NCBI RefSeq assembly: GCF_023347275.1
Contig: NZ_CP094468.1
Coordinates: 62,001-126,000, forward strand
DNA from: Faecalibacterium sp. I3-3-89
GTDB lineage: Bacteria > Bacillota > Clostridia > Oscillospirales > Ruminococcaceae
Length of the DNA: 64,000 nucleotides
Direction of reading: 5' to 3'
Positions within the stretch are counted from its first letter, which is position 1; each line of letters starts with the position of its first letter. A model generated the notes under the pieces. That model saw only the letters and a program-made list of their open reading frames with translations. It was not told the DNA's origin and did no database searches. Position numbers and translations under genes: made by a program. This document shows, one piece after another, positions 42,982 through 51,295 of the stretch.

Positions 42982-44328
42982 AGCTCCACCACCTCACTGA
43001 GCCGGGTGGTCATGATCTTATAGAGCTGGGTGTTTTTGGGGATGGGATTGGAAAATGGCAGCACCACATTTTCAAAAATCAGCAGTCCTTCGCCCGGTTC
43101 GGAATTGTCGATGTACTTCTGCTGGTCTGCGGAGAGATTCAGTCGTTCCGAAAGGATTTTACGGTCGCCGGATGCCTGATTCAGCAGCGTGATGAAGTCG
43201 CTGTTTTCCAGAATGTTTTCAATCTCCGGGGAAGAAAGAAGGTCCTTCACATTCTGTGTGGCGCCCGTGGGCACACCGCCCCATTTGCGGAAGCGTTTCC
43301 AGATTTCTGCGGAATAAGCAGCGGTCTGTTCTTCTTTCAAGAGCAAATGGAACTCGTCTGCAAAATACCATGTAGCCCTGCCTTGGCTGCGGTTCTGGGT
43401 GACGCGGCCCCATATCTGGTCTTGGATAATGAGCATCCCCAATTTTTTTAACTGCTTGCCTAACTCTTTGATGTCAAAGGCCACAAGCCGATTATGGATA
43501 TCCACATTCGTTTTGTGGTTAAAAACATTCAGCGAGCCGGATACATACAGGTCGAGTGCCTGTGCCACCCGGTCCGCTTCCGGCAAGTGCTGGTCGAGCA
43601 GGGCTTGGTGGAGGTCAGACAAAATCGGCATATTCTCCGGGCTGGGATTCGCCAGATAGGGGCGGTAGATGGCTTTCACGGCACGGTCTATCACGGTGCG
43701 CTCAATCGCTTCCAGACCTGTTTTGCCGCCCATAACCAGTTCACAGAACGACAGCACAAAATCCGATTTCAAGGCCAGCGGGCTATCATCCTCGGAGTAG
43801 TTGAGGTTGATGTCCAGCGGATTTACATAGTCCTTGCTGGTAGGCGAAAGTTTAATGACCTGCCCATGCAGCCGCTTGACCAGCGGATAATACTCGGCCT
43901 CTGGGTCTGAAATAAAAATATCGTCAGCAGTCGTTAAAAACACACTGACGATTTCGGACTTGCAGCTCATGGATTTGCCGCTGCCGGGCGTACCCAGCTT
44001 TAGGCCGTTGGGACACCGGGCCTGCTTGCGGTCCAGCATGATCATGTTGTGGGATTTTGCGTTGATGCCGTAGTACATAGCGGCTCCGCTCTGGAAAAGC
44101 TCCTGCGTTACAAAGGGCACGAACACCGCCACGTTGGAGGTGGTAAGGCTGCGCTGAATCTTTATCTGGTTGATGCCCAGCGGCAGGCTGGACACAAGGC
44201 CCTGCTCCTGCTGGTAGTCCAGCCGGACAAGGGAGCAGTTGTACTTCTGCGCCACACCCGCCGCTTGGAACACATCGTTGCCCAGCTTTTGCTTGGTGTC
44301 GGCCACGTTCAGCACTAAAAAAGTCAGC
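42978..44328 (-). pseudogene. VirB4/TrsE-type conjugation ATPase, N-terminus lost
   Basis: 450 residues remain of a protein that is usually about 800. Walker A GTPGSGKS is at 113-120, with the FISDPEAEYYPLVKRL and WYFADEFHLLL motifs. The family match begins at TFLVLNVADTKQKLGND. Upstream of it the sequence is the broken flavoprotein gene, so the native N-terminal domain and ribosome site are gone. The ATG at 44330 is fortuitous. Conjugative function is presumably lost. Confidence 0.85.
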
Positions 44329-45267
44329 ATGCTCCATGACTTCTTTAGGAAGCTCTGTCATATCAAGGAACACCTCATAGTCACGGCTGACCGTCCAGAC
44401 TTCCCGCGCGGTGATGTCACGCGGCATCAGGTTGCCGAGTTCCGGATATTTTTCTTCCATGAAATACCACGGCTTCCCGTTCCGTAATGCAAACAGCCGC
44501 CCGCCCTCACCACGGGCGGCCTCACTCAGAAGCATCCGTTTTTCGCCCAGTTCGACCGTGGTAGGGTGGTACTGGATCATTTCAAGATTTGCCATCGGAA
44601 CGCCCAGACGGAACAGTTCTGCGGTGACTTCTCCGGTATTGGCAAGAGAGCCGGTCGTATCACCGAATAAGCCATGCAGCCCGCCTGTGGCAATCAGGAC
44701 GGCATCGCATACAAACCGCAGCAGTTCGCCAGTATAGGTGTCCTGCACTGTGCAGCCACCGCAGATGTTCCCGGAAAGCAGCAGGGTGCGGAACTTATGG
44801 TGTGGAAAGCGTTCGACCGTTCCTGCGCTTTCTTCCCGGCGCACAGCATCAATCAGAGCGGTCATTAGCTGCTTTCCCGTATCGCTTTGTGCAAAGGCCG
44901 TCCGCTTTTTCTTCTGTCCGCCAAAATTCCGCAGGTCGAGTTCATCGTCATCTGTCACGTTGAATTGTACTCCCAGATGGTGCAGGCTGCGCACCAGTTC
45001 GGACGCAGCCTGCGTCATCCCCCAGACTGCATTCGGGTCAGCAAGTCCGCAGGCAGCGGTCAGGGTATCTGTATAATGCTGCTCCGGGCTATCCTCCTCT
45101 CCCTTGGTATTCAAGGCTGCATTGATTCCGCCCTCTGCCATAACAGACTGCGCCCGCTCGGAGGCAAGGGAGGACACCAGCTTTACCGTCCAGCCGTTTT
45201 TCACAGCAGTCAAAGCAGCGGAAAGCCCTGCCAGCCCTGCACCCACGATCACCAAAGTGTGTTTCAT
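44329..45267 (-). pseudogene. Fumarate-reductase-like flavoprotein, C-terminus lost
   Basis: About 315 residues of an FrdA/NadB-type FAD protein: dinucleotide fold TLVIVGAGLAGLSAALTAVK, the MAEGGINAAL substrate loop, and the active-site HPTTVELGEKRMLLSEAARG with EGGRLF. The sequence is authentic up to DMTELPKEVMEHAD. It then runs out of frame into virB4. The start at 45267 overlaps the membrane-anchor stop (ATGA). The last third, including part of the capping and helical domain, is missing. Confidence 0.85.
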
Positions 45268-45803
45268 ACATTGTTCCACCCGATATAATATAGAATGATC
45301 GAACCGGCAGCAAACAGCACCAGTATAGAAAGAATCAGATAGAGGTCGCCGCGCTGCTCCTTATCCCGGACGATGCCCAGCGATACCAGAAGGGGTCGGA
45401 GATTGAGCAGAAGATGCACAAATACCGAAGCAACCAGTAAAAGCTGCGTCAGCAGCCGGACCGTTGTGAACGGAAACAGAATGTATACGCCATCCTGCAC
45501 TCTGCCGAACACGCCAATATGGAAAAAGAGCATGAGTAAAATAGCAAGCCCACTGGTGCGCCTTGCCCAGAACAGAGCATTCTGCTTTCCGTAGAGTTTT
45601 CCGCCGGACCGGGAAGCCCGGAATGTCTGTGCGGTCAGCAAAAGCCCAAGGACGGTGTGCGCCGCCAGAATGCCAACGCCGATCCATGCCAGAAACTTTC
45701 CTGCCCCGGAACTGATGCCCAGCAACATAAAACTGCCCATCAGCCCATGAAGCAGACAGATGAAAAGTAGCAGAACGGAGAGAATGGTGTTCAGTTTTCG
45801 CAT
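45264..45803 (-). CDS. Cytochrome-b-like membrane anchor of the flavoprotein
   Basis: A 179-residue integral membrane protein with about five helices. Conserved His occur in helices (CLLHGLMGS, AAHTVLGLL, FFHIGVFG, FVHLLLNLRPLL), suitable as heme ligands. It resembles small fumarate reductase/succinate dehydrogenase cytochrome b anchors. It lies between a periplasmic-type protein and the truncated flavoprotein, with 4- to 13-bp overlaps. It would pass electrons to the flavoprotein. Confidence 0.7.
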   Translation of the reverse strand: MRKLNTILSVLLLFICLLHGLMGSFMLLGISSGAGKFLAWIGVGILAAHTVLGLLLTAQTFRASRSGGKLYGKQNALFWARRTSGLAILLMLFFHIGVFGRVQDGVYILFPFTTVRLLTQLLLVASVFVHLLLNLRPLLVSLGIVRDKEQRGDLYLILSILVLFAAGSIILYYIGWNNV

Positions 45804-46318
45804 GAGGGGTCCTCCATTTCTTCTGCGGAGAGCAGAAGGATGTCTGCATCCGGCAATGCTGTTGCATCAAGCGTATTTTCCGAAACCAGCAGCAGTTGAT
45901 ACCGCCCATTGATTGCACGGGAACGCAGCATGGTTTCGCTGTACTGCTTCAACGTGACATCTGCTCCGGCAGCAGTCAGGCGTTCACAAAGAGCCGTTGC
46001 ATAGCAAAGCAAGGGATAGTCTGTTTCGCAGACCGAAAGCGTCATGTGCGGCAGTCCGGCATCGGAAAGGACTTCTGTCTCACCGGAAACAAATGCTTTC
46101 AGATCATTCCGGAAATCCGCATCGGAAAACGGTTCCAGCGCAGGGTTGATGCAGAACAGATAGTTGCCCTCCAGCGGTGCGGCCATCTGTGCGGCACGTT
46201 TCGCTTTCGGGGTCGCACCGGTCAGCCCATCCAGAATAGAGGGCGGCGAGTGCATAAATACGCCAAACGCGGCAAGAAATCCCAATGTCAGAACCAGAGT
46301 GATGAATTTTTCTTTCAC
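45791..46318 (-). CDS. Exported protein of the flavoprotein operon
   Basis: About 175 residues starting at GTG 46318, which has AGAGG 8 nt upstream; the longer frame from 46354 lacks a site. An N-terminal hydrophobic segment (FITLVLTLGFLAAFGVFMHS) anchors or exports it. The rest shows a periplasmic binding-protein-like pattern. I do not recognise the family. First gene of the operon facing cadC; its promoter carries the same operator. Confidence 0.6.
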   Translation of the reverse strand: MKEKFITLVLTLGFLAAFGVFMHSPPSILDGLTGATPKAKRAAQMAAPLEGNYLFCINPALEPFSDADFRNDLKAFVSGETEVLSDAGLPHMTLSVCETDYPLLCYATALCERLTAAGADVTLKQYSETMLRSRAINGRYQLLLVSENTLDATALPDADILLLSAEEMEDPSCEN

Positions 46319-46384
46319 AGGCAGACCTCTTTTATTTATTGCATGGTTGTTCAAATGAAAAATCTTCTGCGCAAAATACGGCAG

Positions 46385-46432
46385 TTGAGTAAACGCTCAA
46401 CTATATTGTATGCGAAATAAGGAGGCTGTCAA
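46385..46432 (-). promoter_or_regulatory. Promoter/operator of the flavoprotein operon
   Basis: On the minus strand: TTGACA (46427-46432), 16-bp spacer, TACAAT (46405-46410), 4 bp, then palindrome TTGAGCGTTTACTCAA (46385-46400). The layout is identical to the cadC promoter. Confidence 0.8.
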
Positions 46433-46479
46433 GGTCTGTTAGACGACAAATCGCAGGAAGCAGATGCTAACTTTTCCTC

Positions 46480-46527
46480 TTGACAACGGAGGAAAAGCAG
46501 ATATAATATGATTGAACGGTTGTTCAA
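46480..46527 (+). promoter_or_regulatory. Promoter/operator of cadC-cadA
   Basis: TTGACA (46480-46485), 16-bp spacer, TATAAT (46502-46507), 4 bp, then the perfect palindrome TTGAAC-GGTT-GTTCAA (46512-46527), a typical ArsR/SmtB-family operator overlapping the start of transcription. A related half-conserved site TTGAGCGATTGAACAA is at 46940-46955, before cadA. Confidence 0.85.
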
Positions 46528-46550
46528 CTACAAAACAAGGAGAACGTCTG

Positions 46551-46907
46551 ATGTCAAATTCTTTATACACCTGTAATTGCGATGTGATCCATGAGGACAT
46601 CGTGAACGATGTAAAAGGCAAAATGCAGCCGAAAGACGACTACATCCAGCTTGCATCGCTTTTCAAGCTGTTCGGAGATGGCACAAGAGTGCAGATCCTT
46701 CATGCTCTGGAACAGAGCGAGATGTGTGTATGCGACCTTGCGGTTCTGCTGGGCGTCACCAAATCGGCGATCTCTCACCAGCTGAAAGCACTCCGGCTTG
46801 CCGGACTGGTCAAATTCCGCAGAGAGGCCCAGATCGTGTATTATTCGCTGGCGGATGATCATGTAAAGGAGATCATCGACAAGGGATTTGAGCATTTAAG
46901 AGGATGA
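46551..46907 (+). CDS. cadC: ArsR/SmtB-family metal sensor (CadC-like)
   Basis: A 118-residue winged-helix repressor. An N-terminal CNC (YTCNCDVIHED) and the alpha-3 motif SEMCVCDLAVLLGVTKSAIS supply Cys ligands as in CadC-type Cd/Pb/Zn sensors. The recognition helix is VTKSAISHQLKALRLAGLVK. The start at 46551 has AAGGAG upstream; the frame extension to 46512 overlaps the operator. It should release its operators on metal binding and switch on cadA and probably the divergent operon. Confidence 0.88.
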   Translation: MSNSLYTCNCDVIHEDIVNDVKGKMQPKDDYIQLASLFKLFGDGTRVQILHALEQSEMCVCDLAVLLGVTKSAISHQLKALRLAGLVKFRREAQIVYYSLADDHVKEIIDKGFEHLRG

Positions 46908-46980
46908 TCGCGCAAGCGATTATCTTTTTGTCTTTTAAGTTGAGCGATTGAACAATTAAGAAAACGTAGTGGAGTTCAAA

Positions 46981-49335
46981 ATGAAAAGAGTATTCATCCT
47001 GAAAGGTCTGGATTGCCCGAACTGCTCAGCAAAAATCGAGAAAGAAGTCGGTGAGCTGGGTGGCGTGGCTTCTTCGACCGTGAATCTGATGAACCAGACA
47101 TTGACTGTTCAGGCAGGAACATCGGTGGCTACCTCCCTGCTGGACACCGTTACCACGATCGTCCACAGCCACGAGCCAGATGTTGAAGTGTCGGAAAAGA
47201 CCGAACCTGCGGTGACGAAAGTCTATCTCCTGAAAGGTCTGGACTGCCCGAACTGCTCAGCAAAGATCGAGAGAGAAGTCGGTGAGCTGGATGGCGTGAC
47301 TTCTTCGACCGTGAATCTGATGAACCAGACGCTGACTGTTCAGGCTGGAACATCGGTAGCTGCTTCCTTGCTGGATACCGTTACCACGATCGTACACAGC
47401 CATGAGCCGGATGTTGAAGTGTCGGAAAAGCAGCTGGAAGCGACTGCACCTGTCAAAAAGGATGAAAAAGCGGCGGTCTATAACGATGAGGATAAGAAGC
47501 GCACGATACGGCTTGCCGTGGGTGCTGTGGTCTATGCAATCGGTATGGCATTGACCGTATTCGCAAAGCTGCCGACTCTGGCGGAACTGGCGTTTCTGAT
47601 TGTGGCGTATGTGATTCTTGGCTGGGATGTCGTATGGCAGGCAGTGAAAAATATCACCAGAGGACAGGTGTTTGACGAGCATTTCCTGATGAGTGTTTCC
47701 ACGATCGGCGCATTTGCCATCGGGGAATACCCGGAAGCTGTTGCAGTTATGCTGTTCTATCAGGTCGGAGAGTTCTTCCAGTCGCTGGCGGTAAAGCGTT
47801 CCAGAAAGTCCATCTCTGACCTTATGGACATCCGTCCGGATTCGGCGACCGTTAAGCGGAATGGCGTATTGCAGGTCGTTTCTCCGGAAAGCGTTGCGGT
47901 GGGCGAGATCATCGTGGTAAAACCCGGTGAAAAAATCCCGCTGGATGGCATCGTTGTGGATGGCGAATCCATGCTGGACACCAAGGCACTGACCGGCGAA
48001 TCTGTGCCGAGAAGCATCCGCAAAGGCGATGAAGCCCTGTCCGGCTGCATCAACCAGAGCGGTTTGCTGACGCTGAAAGTCACAAAGAGCTTCGGGGAAT
48101 CCACGGTATCGAAGATCACTGACCTTGTGGAGAATGCTTCTGCAAGAAAAGCTCCCACCGAGAACTTCATCACGACCTTTGCACGATACTATACGCCGGT
48201 CGTTGTTGGAATGGCGGCTGTGTTGGCGATCATTCCGCCGCTCGTCCTTGGCGGCGGCTGGTCTGAGTGGTTGCGCAGAGGTTTTGTGTTCCTGATCGTT
48301 TCCTGCCCGTGTGCATTGGTCATTTCTATTCCCCTGACCTTCTTCGGCGGTATTGGTGCCGCATCCAAGCGCGGTGTGCTGGTAAAGGGCAGCAACTATC
48401 TGGAAGCACTGAACAAAGTGAGCGTGGTGGTCTTTGATAAGACCGGCACCTTAACAAAGGGTGTTTTTGAGGTCGCAAATATCATTCCGGCAGCCGGATA
48501 CCAGAAAGAGCAGGTATTGGAGTATGCTGCACAGGCAGAGAGTTATTCCAACCACCCGATCGCAAAGTCGATTCTTGCGACTTATGGAAAGCCAATCGAC
48601 CAGAAGCAGTTCTCTGGCTTTGAGGAAATCTCAGGACACGGCATCAGCGTTATGGTGCAGGGAAAGAAGGTACTGGCTGGCAACAGTAAGCTGATGGAAT
48701 CTGAAAAGATTGCCTATGCCGCTTGCGATGCAGCCGGAACAAAGTTCTATGTAGCAGCGGATGGTAGCTATGTAGGCTGTATCCTGATCGCAGATGAAGT
48801 GAAGCCGGACAGCAAGTGCGCAATCGCAGAGCTGAAAAAGATCGGCGTGGAAAAAACTGTTATGCTTACCGGCGATGATGAGCGAATCGGCAAGTCGGTG
48901 GCAGACGAACTTGGTCTGGATGCGTATTATGCACAGCTCTTGCCCGACCAGAAGGTCGAAAAGCTGGAAATGCTAGATAAGCAGAAACGGCAGGGCAGCA
49001 AACTCGCCTTCGTGGGCGATGGCATCAACGATGCCCCTGTTCTTGCCCGTGCAGATGTCGGCATTGCCATGGGAGGTCTTGGCTCGGATGCCGCGATTGA
49101 AGCTGCGGATGTTGTTCTGATGACAGATGAACCATCGAAACTTGTAGAAGCCATTGATGTTGCAAAGGCTACGAAACGGATTGTGATGCAGAACATCGTG
49201 ATTGCTCTTGGCATCAAGAGCGTGTTCCTTGTTCTGGGCGCACTCGGCATGGCCGGTATGTGGGAAGCCGTGTTCGGTGATGTGGGTGTCACGATCATCG
49301 CTGTTCTGAACGCAATGCGGATTCTGAAGAAATAA
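46981..49335 (+). CDS. cadA: P1B-type heavy-metal-exporting ATPase with duplicated metal-binding domain
   Basis: A 784-residue membrane pump, probably for Cd/Zn/Pb. Two nearly identical heavy-metal domains (LKGLDCPNCSAKIE at about residues 8 and 85) lead into the transport core. The membrane metal site is SCPCALVIS, the phosphorylation site DKTGTLTKG, and the hinge GDGINDAPVLA. ATG at 46981 is chosen over the GTG 12 nt upstream. It is preceded by an ArsR-type operator-like site and followed by a terminator. Confidence 0.92.
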   Translation: MKRVFILKGLDCPNCSAKIEKEVGELGGVASSTVNLMNQTLTVQAGTSVATSLLDTVTTIVHSHEPDVEVSEKTEPAVTKVYLLKGLDCPNCSAKIEREVGELDGVTSSTVNLMNQTLTVQAGTSVAASLLDTVTTIVHSHEPDVEVSEKQLEATAPVKKDEKAAVYNDEDKKRTIRLAVGAVVYAIGMALTVFAKLPTLAELAFLIVAYVILGWDVVWQAVKNITRGQVFDEHFLMSVSTIGAFAIGEYPEAVAVMLFYQVGEFFQSLAVKRSRKSISDLMDIRPDSATVKRNGVLQVVSPESVAVGEIIVVKPGEKIPLDGIVVDGESMLDTKALTGESVPRSIRKGDEALSGCINQSGLLTLKVTKSFGESTVSKITDLVENASARKAPTENFITTFARYYTPVVVGMAAVLAIIPPLVLGGGWSEWLRRGFVFLIVSCPCALVISIPLTFFGGIGAASKRGVLVKGSNYLEALNKVSVVVFDKTGTLTKGVFEVANIIPAAGYQKEQVLEYAAQAESYSNHPIAKSILATYGKPIDQKQFSGFEEISGHGISVMVQGKKVLAGNSKLMESEKIAYAACDAAGTKFYVAADGSYVGCILIADEVKPDSKCAIAELKKIGVEKTVMLTGDDERIGKSVADELGLDAYYAQLLPDQKVEKLEMLDKQKRQGSKLAFVGDGINDAPVLARADVGIAMGGLGSDAAIEAADVVLMTDEPSKLVEAIDVAKATKRIVMQNIVIALGIKSVFLVLGALGMAGMWEAVFGDVGVTIIAVLNAMRILKK
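46990..47451 (+). repeat. 231-bp tandem duplication inside cadA
   Basis: Two adjacent 231-bp units (46990-47220, 47221-47451) encode the two metal-binding domains. The DNA is over 85% identical by eye, including synonymous sites, so the duplication is recent. Confidence 0.8.
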
Positions 49336-49348
49336 GCACAAACAAAAA

Positions 49349-49376
49349 CAGGGTGCGCCCACCCGGACGCACCCTG
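49349..49376 (+). terminator. Terminator after cadA
   Basis: CAGGGTGCG / CGCACCCTG stem with a 10-nt loop, 13 bp after the cadA stop; weak T-tract. Confidence 0.65.
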
Positions 49377-49587
49377 CAAAAATCCACACACGATAAGTAA
49401 GGCAGGGAGTTCCCCAGTGCGGGGTATCCGTAAAACAGTTTTCGAGAAATGACACGGCAACTGCCAGTCAGGATTGGTTACGAGTATCCGGCTAGGCCGA
49501 GGAAGCATCAAGTCCCATGTCCGCACCATCAAGGTGTTGGCATGGGGCTTTTTGCATATCAGGATTCTGTACACCTCTATCAAGGTG

Positions 49588-49934
49588 TAACACACTAGAC
49601 TTTGTACCAAAGTCCGTGTGCCAAGGGGTGCTGCGCCCCCTTGGAATCCCTGCTCACATCGCCTGTGGGCGATGTGGATTCGCCACACAAAAGGCTCTCA
49701 CAAAGGCGCACCCCGGCTGTTTGCGGCGAGGAAAAGGCACTTCTGCGGAAGTGTAATAACCCACTATGACACTTTCAGCCCTGCTGTCTGCAAAGTGTAG
49801 TGGGCTCTCCGAGGGGGAACGGTGGTATGGGGTTCGTTTCGGGCGAATCGCTGCGTACATGCGTACGGAAGGTTGGTACGCACGTACGCAGTAAAACGGT
49901 CAAATTCTCGTATATATGGGTGGTCATTTGACCA
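49588..49934. mobile_element. Remnant of an IME-A-like element with orphan oriT
   Basis: A MOBV-type oriT (minus strand GACTTTG-gta-CAAAGTC then TAGTGTGTTA, 49588-49614) is followed by three further sites. These are a variant site TAGTGGGTTA (minus strand, 49757-49766) beside an ACACTTT/AAAGTGT inverted repeat, a GTACGT hairpin (49851-49891), and TGGTC-ATTT-GACCA (49921-49934). All four motifs have relatives in IME-A, but no gene of that element is left. Nothing coding is seen from 49377 to 50154. Confidence 0.65.
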
Positions 49935-49953
49935 CGAGTGTGGTATACTTCAC

Positions 49954-49981
49954 TTGGAAAACCAATTAAGGTAGATATAAT
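49954..49981 (+). promoter_or_regulatory. Promoter of yjdF
   Basis: TTGGAA (49954-49959), 16-bp spacer and TATAAT (49976-49981), about 50 bp upstream of the riboswitch. Confidence 0.6.
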
Positions 49982-50029
49982 GCACAGGGATGTGCTTTAT
50001 ATAATAAAAGCAGGATAAAAACGCAACGC

Positions 50030-50125
50030 ATTTCTTCCTGAGAGATGCTAGAGCTGGTAGGTAGCCCAGCCGTCTGCACCGCACGGTGTAGGTAAGTAAC
50101 CTTCCCCTCCGGGTTGTCCATTCCT
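50030..50125 (+). ncRNA. yjdF-motif riboswitch
   Basis: The leader of yjdF holds a compact structured stretch with stems such as GAGCTGG/CCAGC and CTGCACCG/CGGTGTAG and a CTTCCCCTCCGGG segment. It ends 30 bp before the start codon and is followed by a small CCTG/CAGG hairpin next to the AGGAGG. The yjdF motif is a known riboswitch class that binds azaaromatic compounds and occurs upstream of yjdF. The assignment rests on gene context plus structure, not on a covariance search. Confidence 0.7.
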
Positions 50126-50154
50126 GTAAGGATTTATTTCAGGAGGGTTTCGTT

Positions 50155-50571
50155 ATGGACATTGATTCTACAAAGCTGACTGTGTTTTTTGAGGCTCCAT
50201 TCTGGATTGGAGTGTTTGAGCGTATTGAGAGAAGAAAGCTTTCAGTGTGTAAAGTCGTGTTTGGCGCAGAACCAAAGGACTATGAAGTCTTGGAGTATCT
50301 GCTCAAGAATTACAGTCGGCTGCGCTTCAGTCCATCTGTTGAGACAGTTGTAAAGAAAGAGTCTGTGAATCCAAAGCGATTGCAACGGCAAATCCGAAAG
50401 GAAACAGCTGCCACAGGAATCGGCACAAAATCACAGCAGGCGTTGCAAATGCAGCGAGAAGAAAACAAGCTGGTGCGAAAAGCACTTAGCCGTAAACAAC
50501 GCGAAGCAGAAAAGCAGCGTCAATTTGAACTGAAACAGCAGAAGCGAAAGGAAAAGCATCGGGGCAGATAA
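50155..50571 (+). CDS. yjdF: YjdF family protein (DUF2992)
   Basis: 138 residues: KLTVFFEAPFWIGVFERIE, then VFGAEPKDYEVLEYLLKN, then a long basic coiled-coil tail (VNPKRLQRQIRKE; RKQREAEKQRQFELKQQKRK). This is the standard YjdF layout. The function is unknown; it is thought to respond to toxic azaaromatic molecules sensed by the upstream riboswitch. AGGAGG lies 9 nt before the ATG. Confidence 0.88.
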   Translation: MDIDSTKLTVFFEAPFWIGVFERIERRKLSVCKVVFGAEPKDYEVLEYLLKNYSRLRFSPSVETVVKKESVNPKRLQRQIRKETAATGIGTKSQQALQMQREENKLVRKALSRKQREAEKQRQFELKQQKRKEKHRGR

Positions 50572-50591
50572 TGCCCCTTTGCTTTTATCTG

Positions 50592-50680
50592 GCAGGGTTT
50601 GGGGCAGGCACGCCCCAACAAGAAGCTGTCCCAAAGGGGCAGGAAATTTTCAAGAATTGAAAATTTGTGGCCACGGGACG
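50592..50680. other. Candidate oriT repeat, orphan copy
   Basis: GTTTGGGG/CCCCAAC hairpin followed by ATTTTCAA-gaa-TTGAAAAT and TTGTGGCCAC. It is almost identical to 56339-56458 but next to tnpW/tnpX rather than mobC. It may be the other end of the Tn4451-like element or an mRNA leader. Confidence 0.5.
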
Positions 50681-50747
50681 ATTCTTGCTCTCACGAAAAC
50701 CCATACTTTTTGAAAAAACGCTTTTCGCAGCCAAAGGAGGATGCACC

Positions 50748-51212
50748 ATGAAAAAAGAGATCGAAGCCTTTGTCAACGCAGCCAACGAGCAGGAGTTGGA
50801 AGCCGCATGGAATAACCTCTCGGCAGAGGAACAGCAGATTTTCGAGCAGCTCATGGAGGAAGACTCACCCGAAGATGCACTGGCATTTTTCGCCCAGCTG
50901 TATGACGATACCCCGAAGGAGCAGGCCAGCGAAACCGTGAGCATCTCCGAAAATGAAATCTATTTCAAGCGGCAGCCCTTGACCGAAGAGCAGAAGAAGC
51001 ACGGCTCCTATGTAGATGAGAACGGCAACCTCCATGTCAAGAATCTGTCCGCTTTCTGGATTCCAGAACTGACCACCACGGAGAAAGTCGGTCACACCAC
51101 CTACACCGTGACCGGCAGCTATGAGGGCAAGGAATCCTTTTTGAAGAAGCTGGAGCGCATTGTTGCCAAGAACGCCCAGCAAAAATTTGAAGATGAGGGT
51201 GCAGACGAATGA
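50748..51212 (+). CDS. TnpW-like transposon protein
   Basis: 154 residues starting at 50748 with AAAGGAGG upstream. The acidic N-terminus is helical (IEAFVNAANEQELEAAWNNL). The C-terminal 50 residues (KVGHTTYTVTGSYEGKESFL, then KKLERIVAKNAQ) resemble the small TnpW proteins of Tn4451-type transposons. It lies just upstream of tnpX. It may assist recombination; the function is not established. Confidence 0.65.
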   Translation: MKKEIEAFVNAANEQELEAAWNNLSAEEQQIFEQLMEEDSPEDALAFFAQLYDDTPKEQASETVSISENEIYFKRQPLTEEQKKHGSYVDENGNLHVKNLSAFWIPELTTTEKVGHTTYTVTGSYEGKESFLKKLERIVAKNAQQKFEDEGADE

Positions 51213-51295
51213 CAACTGCGCCTAATTCTGCTATACTTGACCCGTTAACCAATCCTGTACTGACAGTTGCTCCACAGAGTAAGGAGGACACAACA

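Larger units (their letters stand above)
25430..44328. mobile_element. Fragment of Tn1549/Tn916-related conjugative element
   Basis: Gene content typical of Clostridia conjugative transposons: sigma factor, Orf8-like, KTR protein, mobC/mobA, TTRAP, ArdC/YodL protein, topoisomerase III, DUF4366, DUF4315, NlpC/P60 and VirB4. The left end cuts both the Orf8-like gene and a host histidine kinase. The right end cuts both virB4 and a host flavoprotein. VirD4, VirB6-like and integrase genes are missing, so it is immobile by itself unless helped. Confidence 0.75.

Noticed and set aside
43924..44328. C-terminal 130 residues of the 451-codon flavoprotein frame
   Set aside because: Out-of-frame reading of virB4; no flavoprotein similarity after the junction.
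50030..50125. TPP or other common riboswitch
   Set aside because: A CTGAGA-like string is present, but the partner TPP elements are absent. The downstream gene is yjdF, which has its own riboswitch class.
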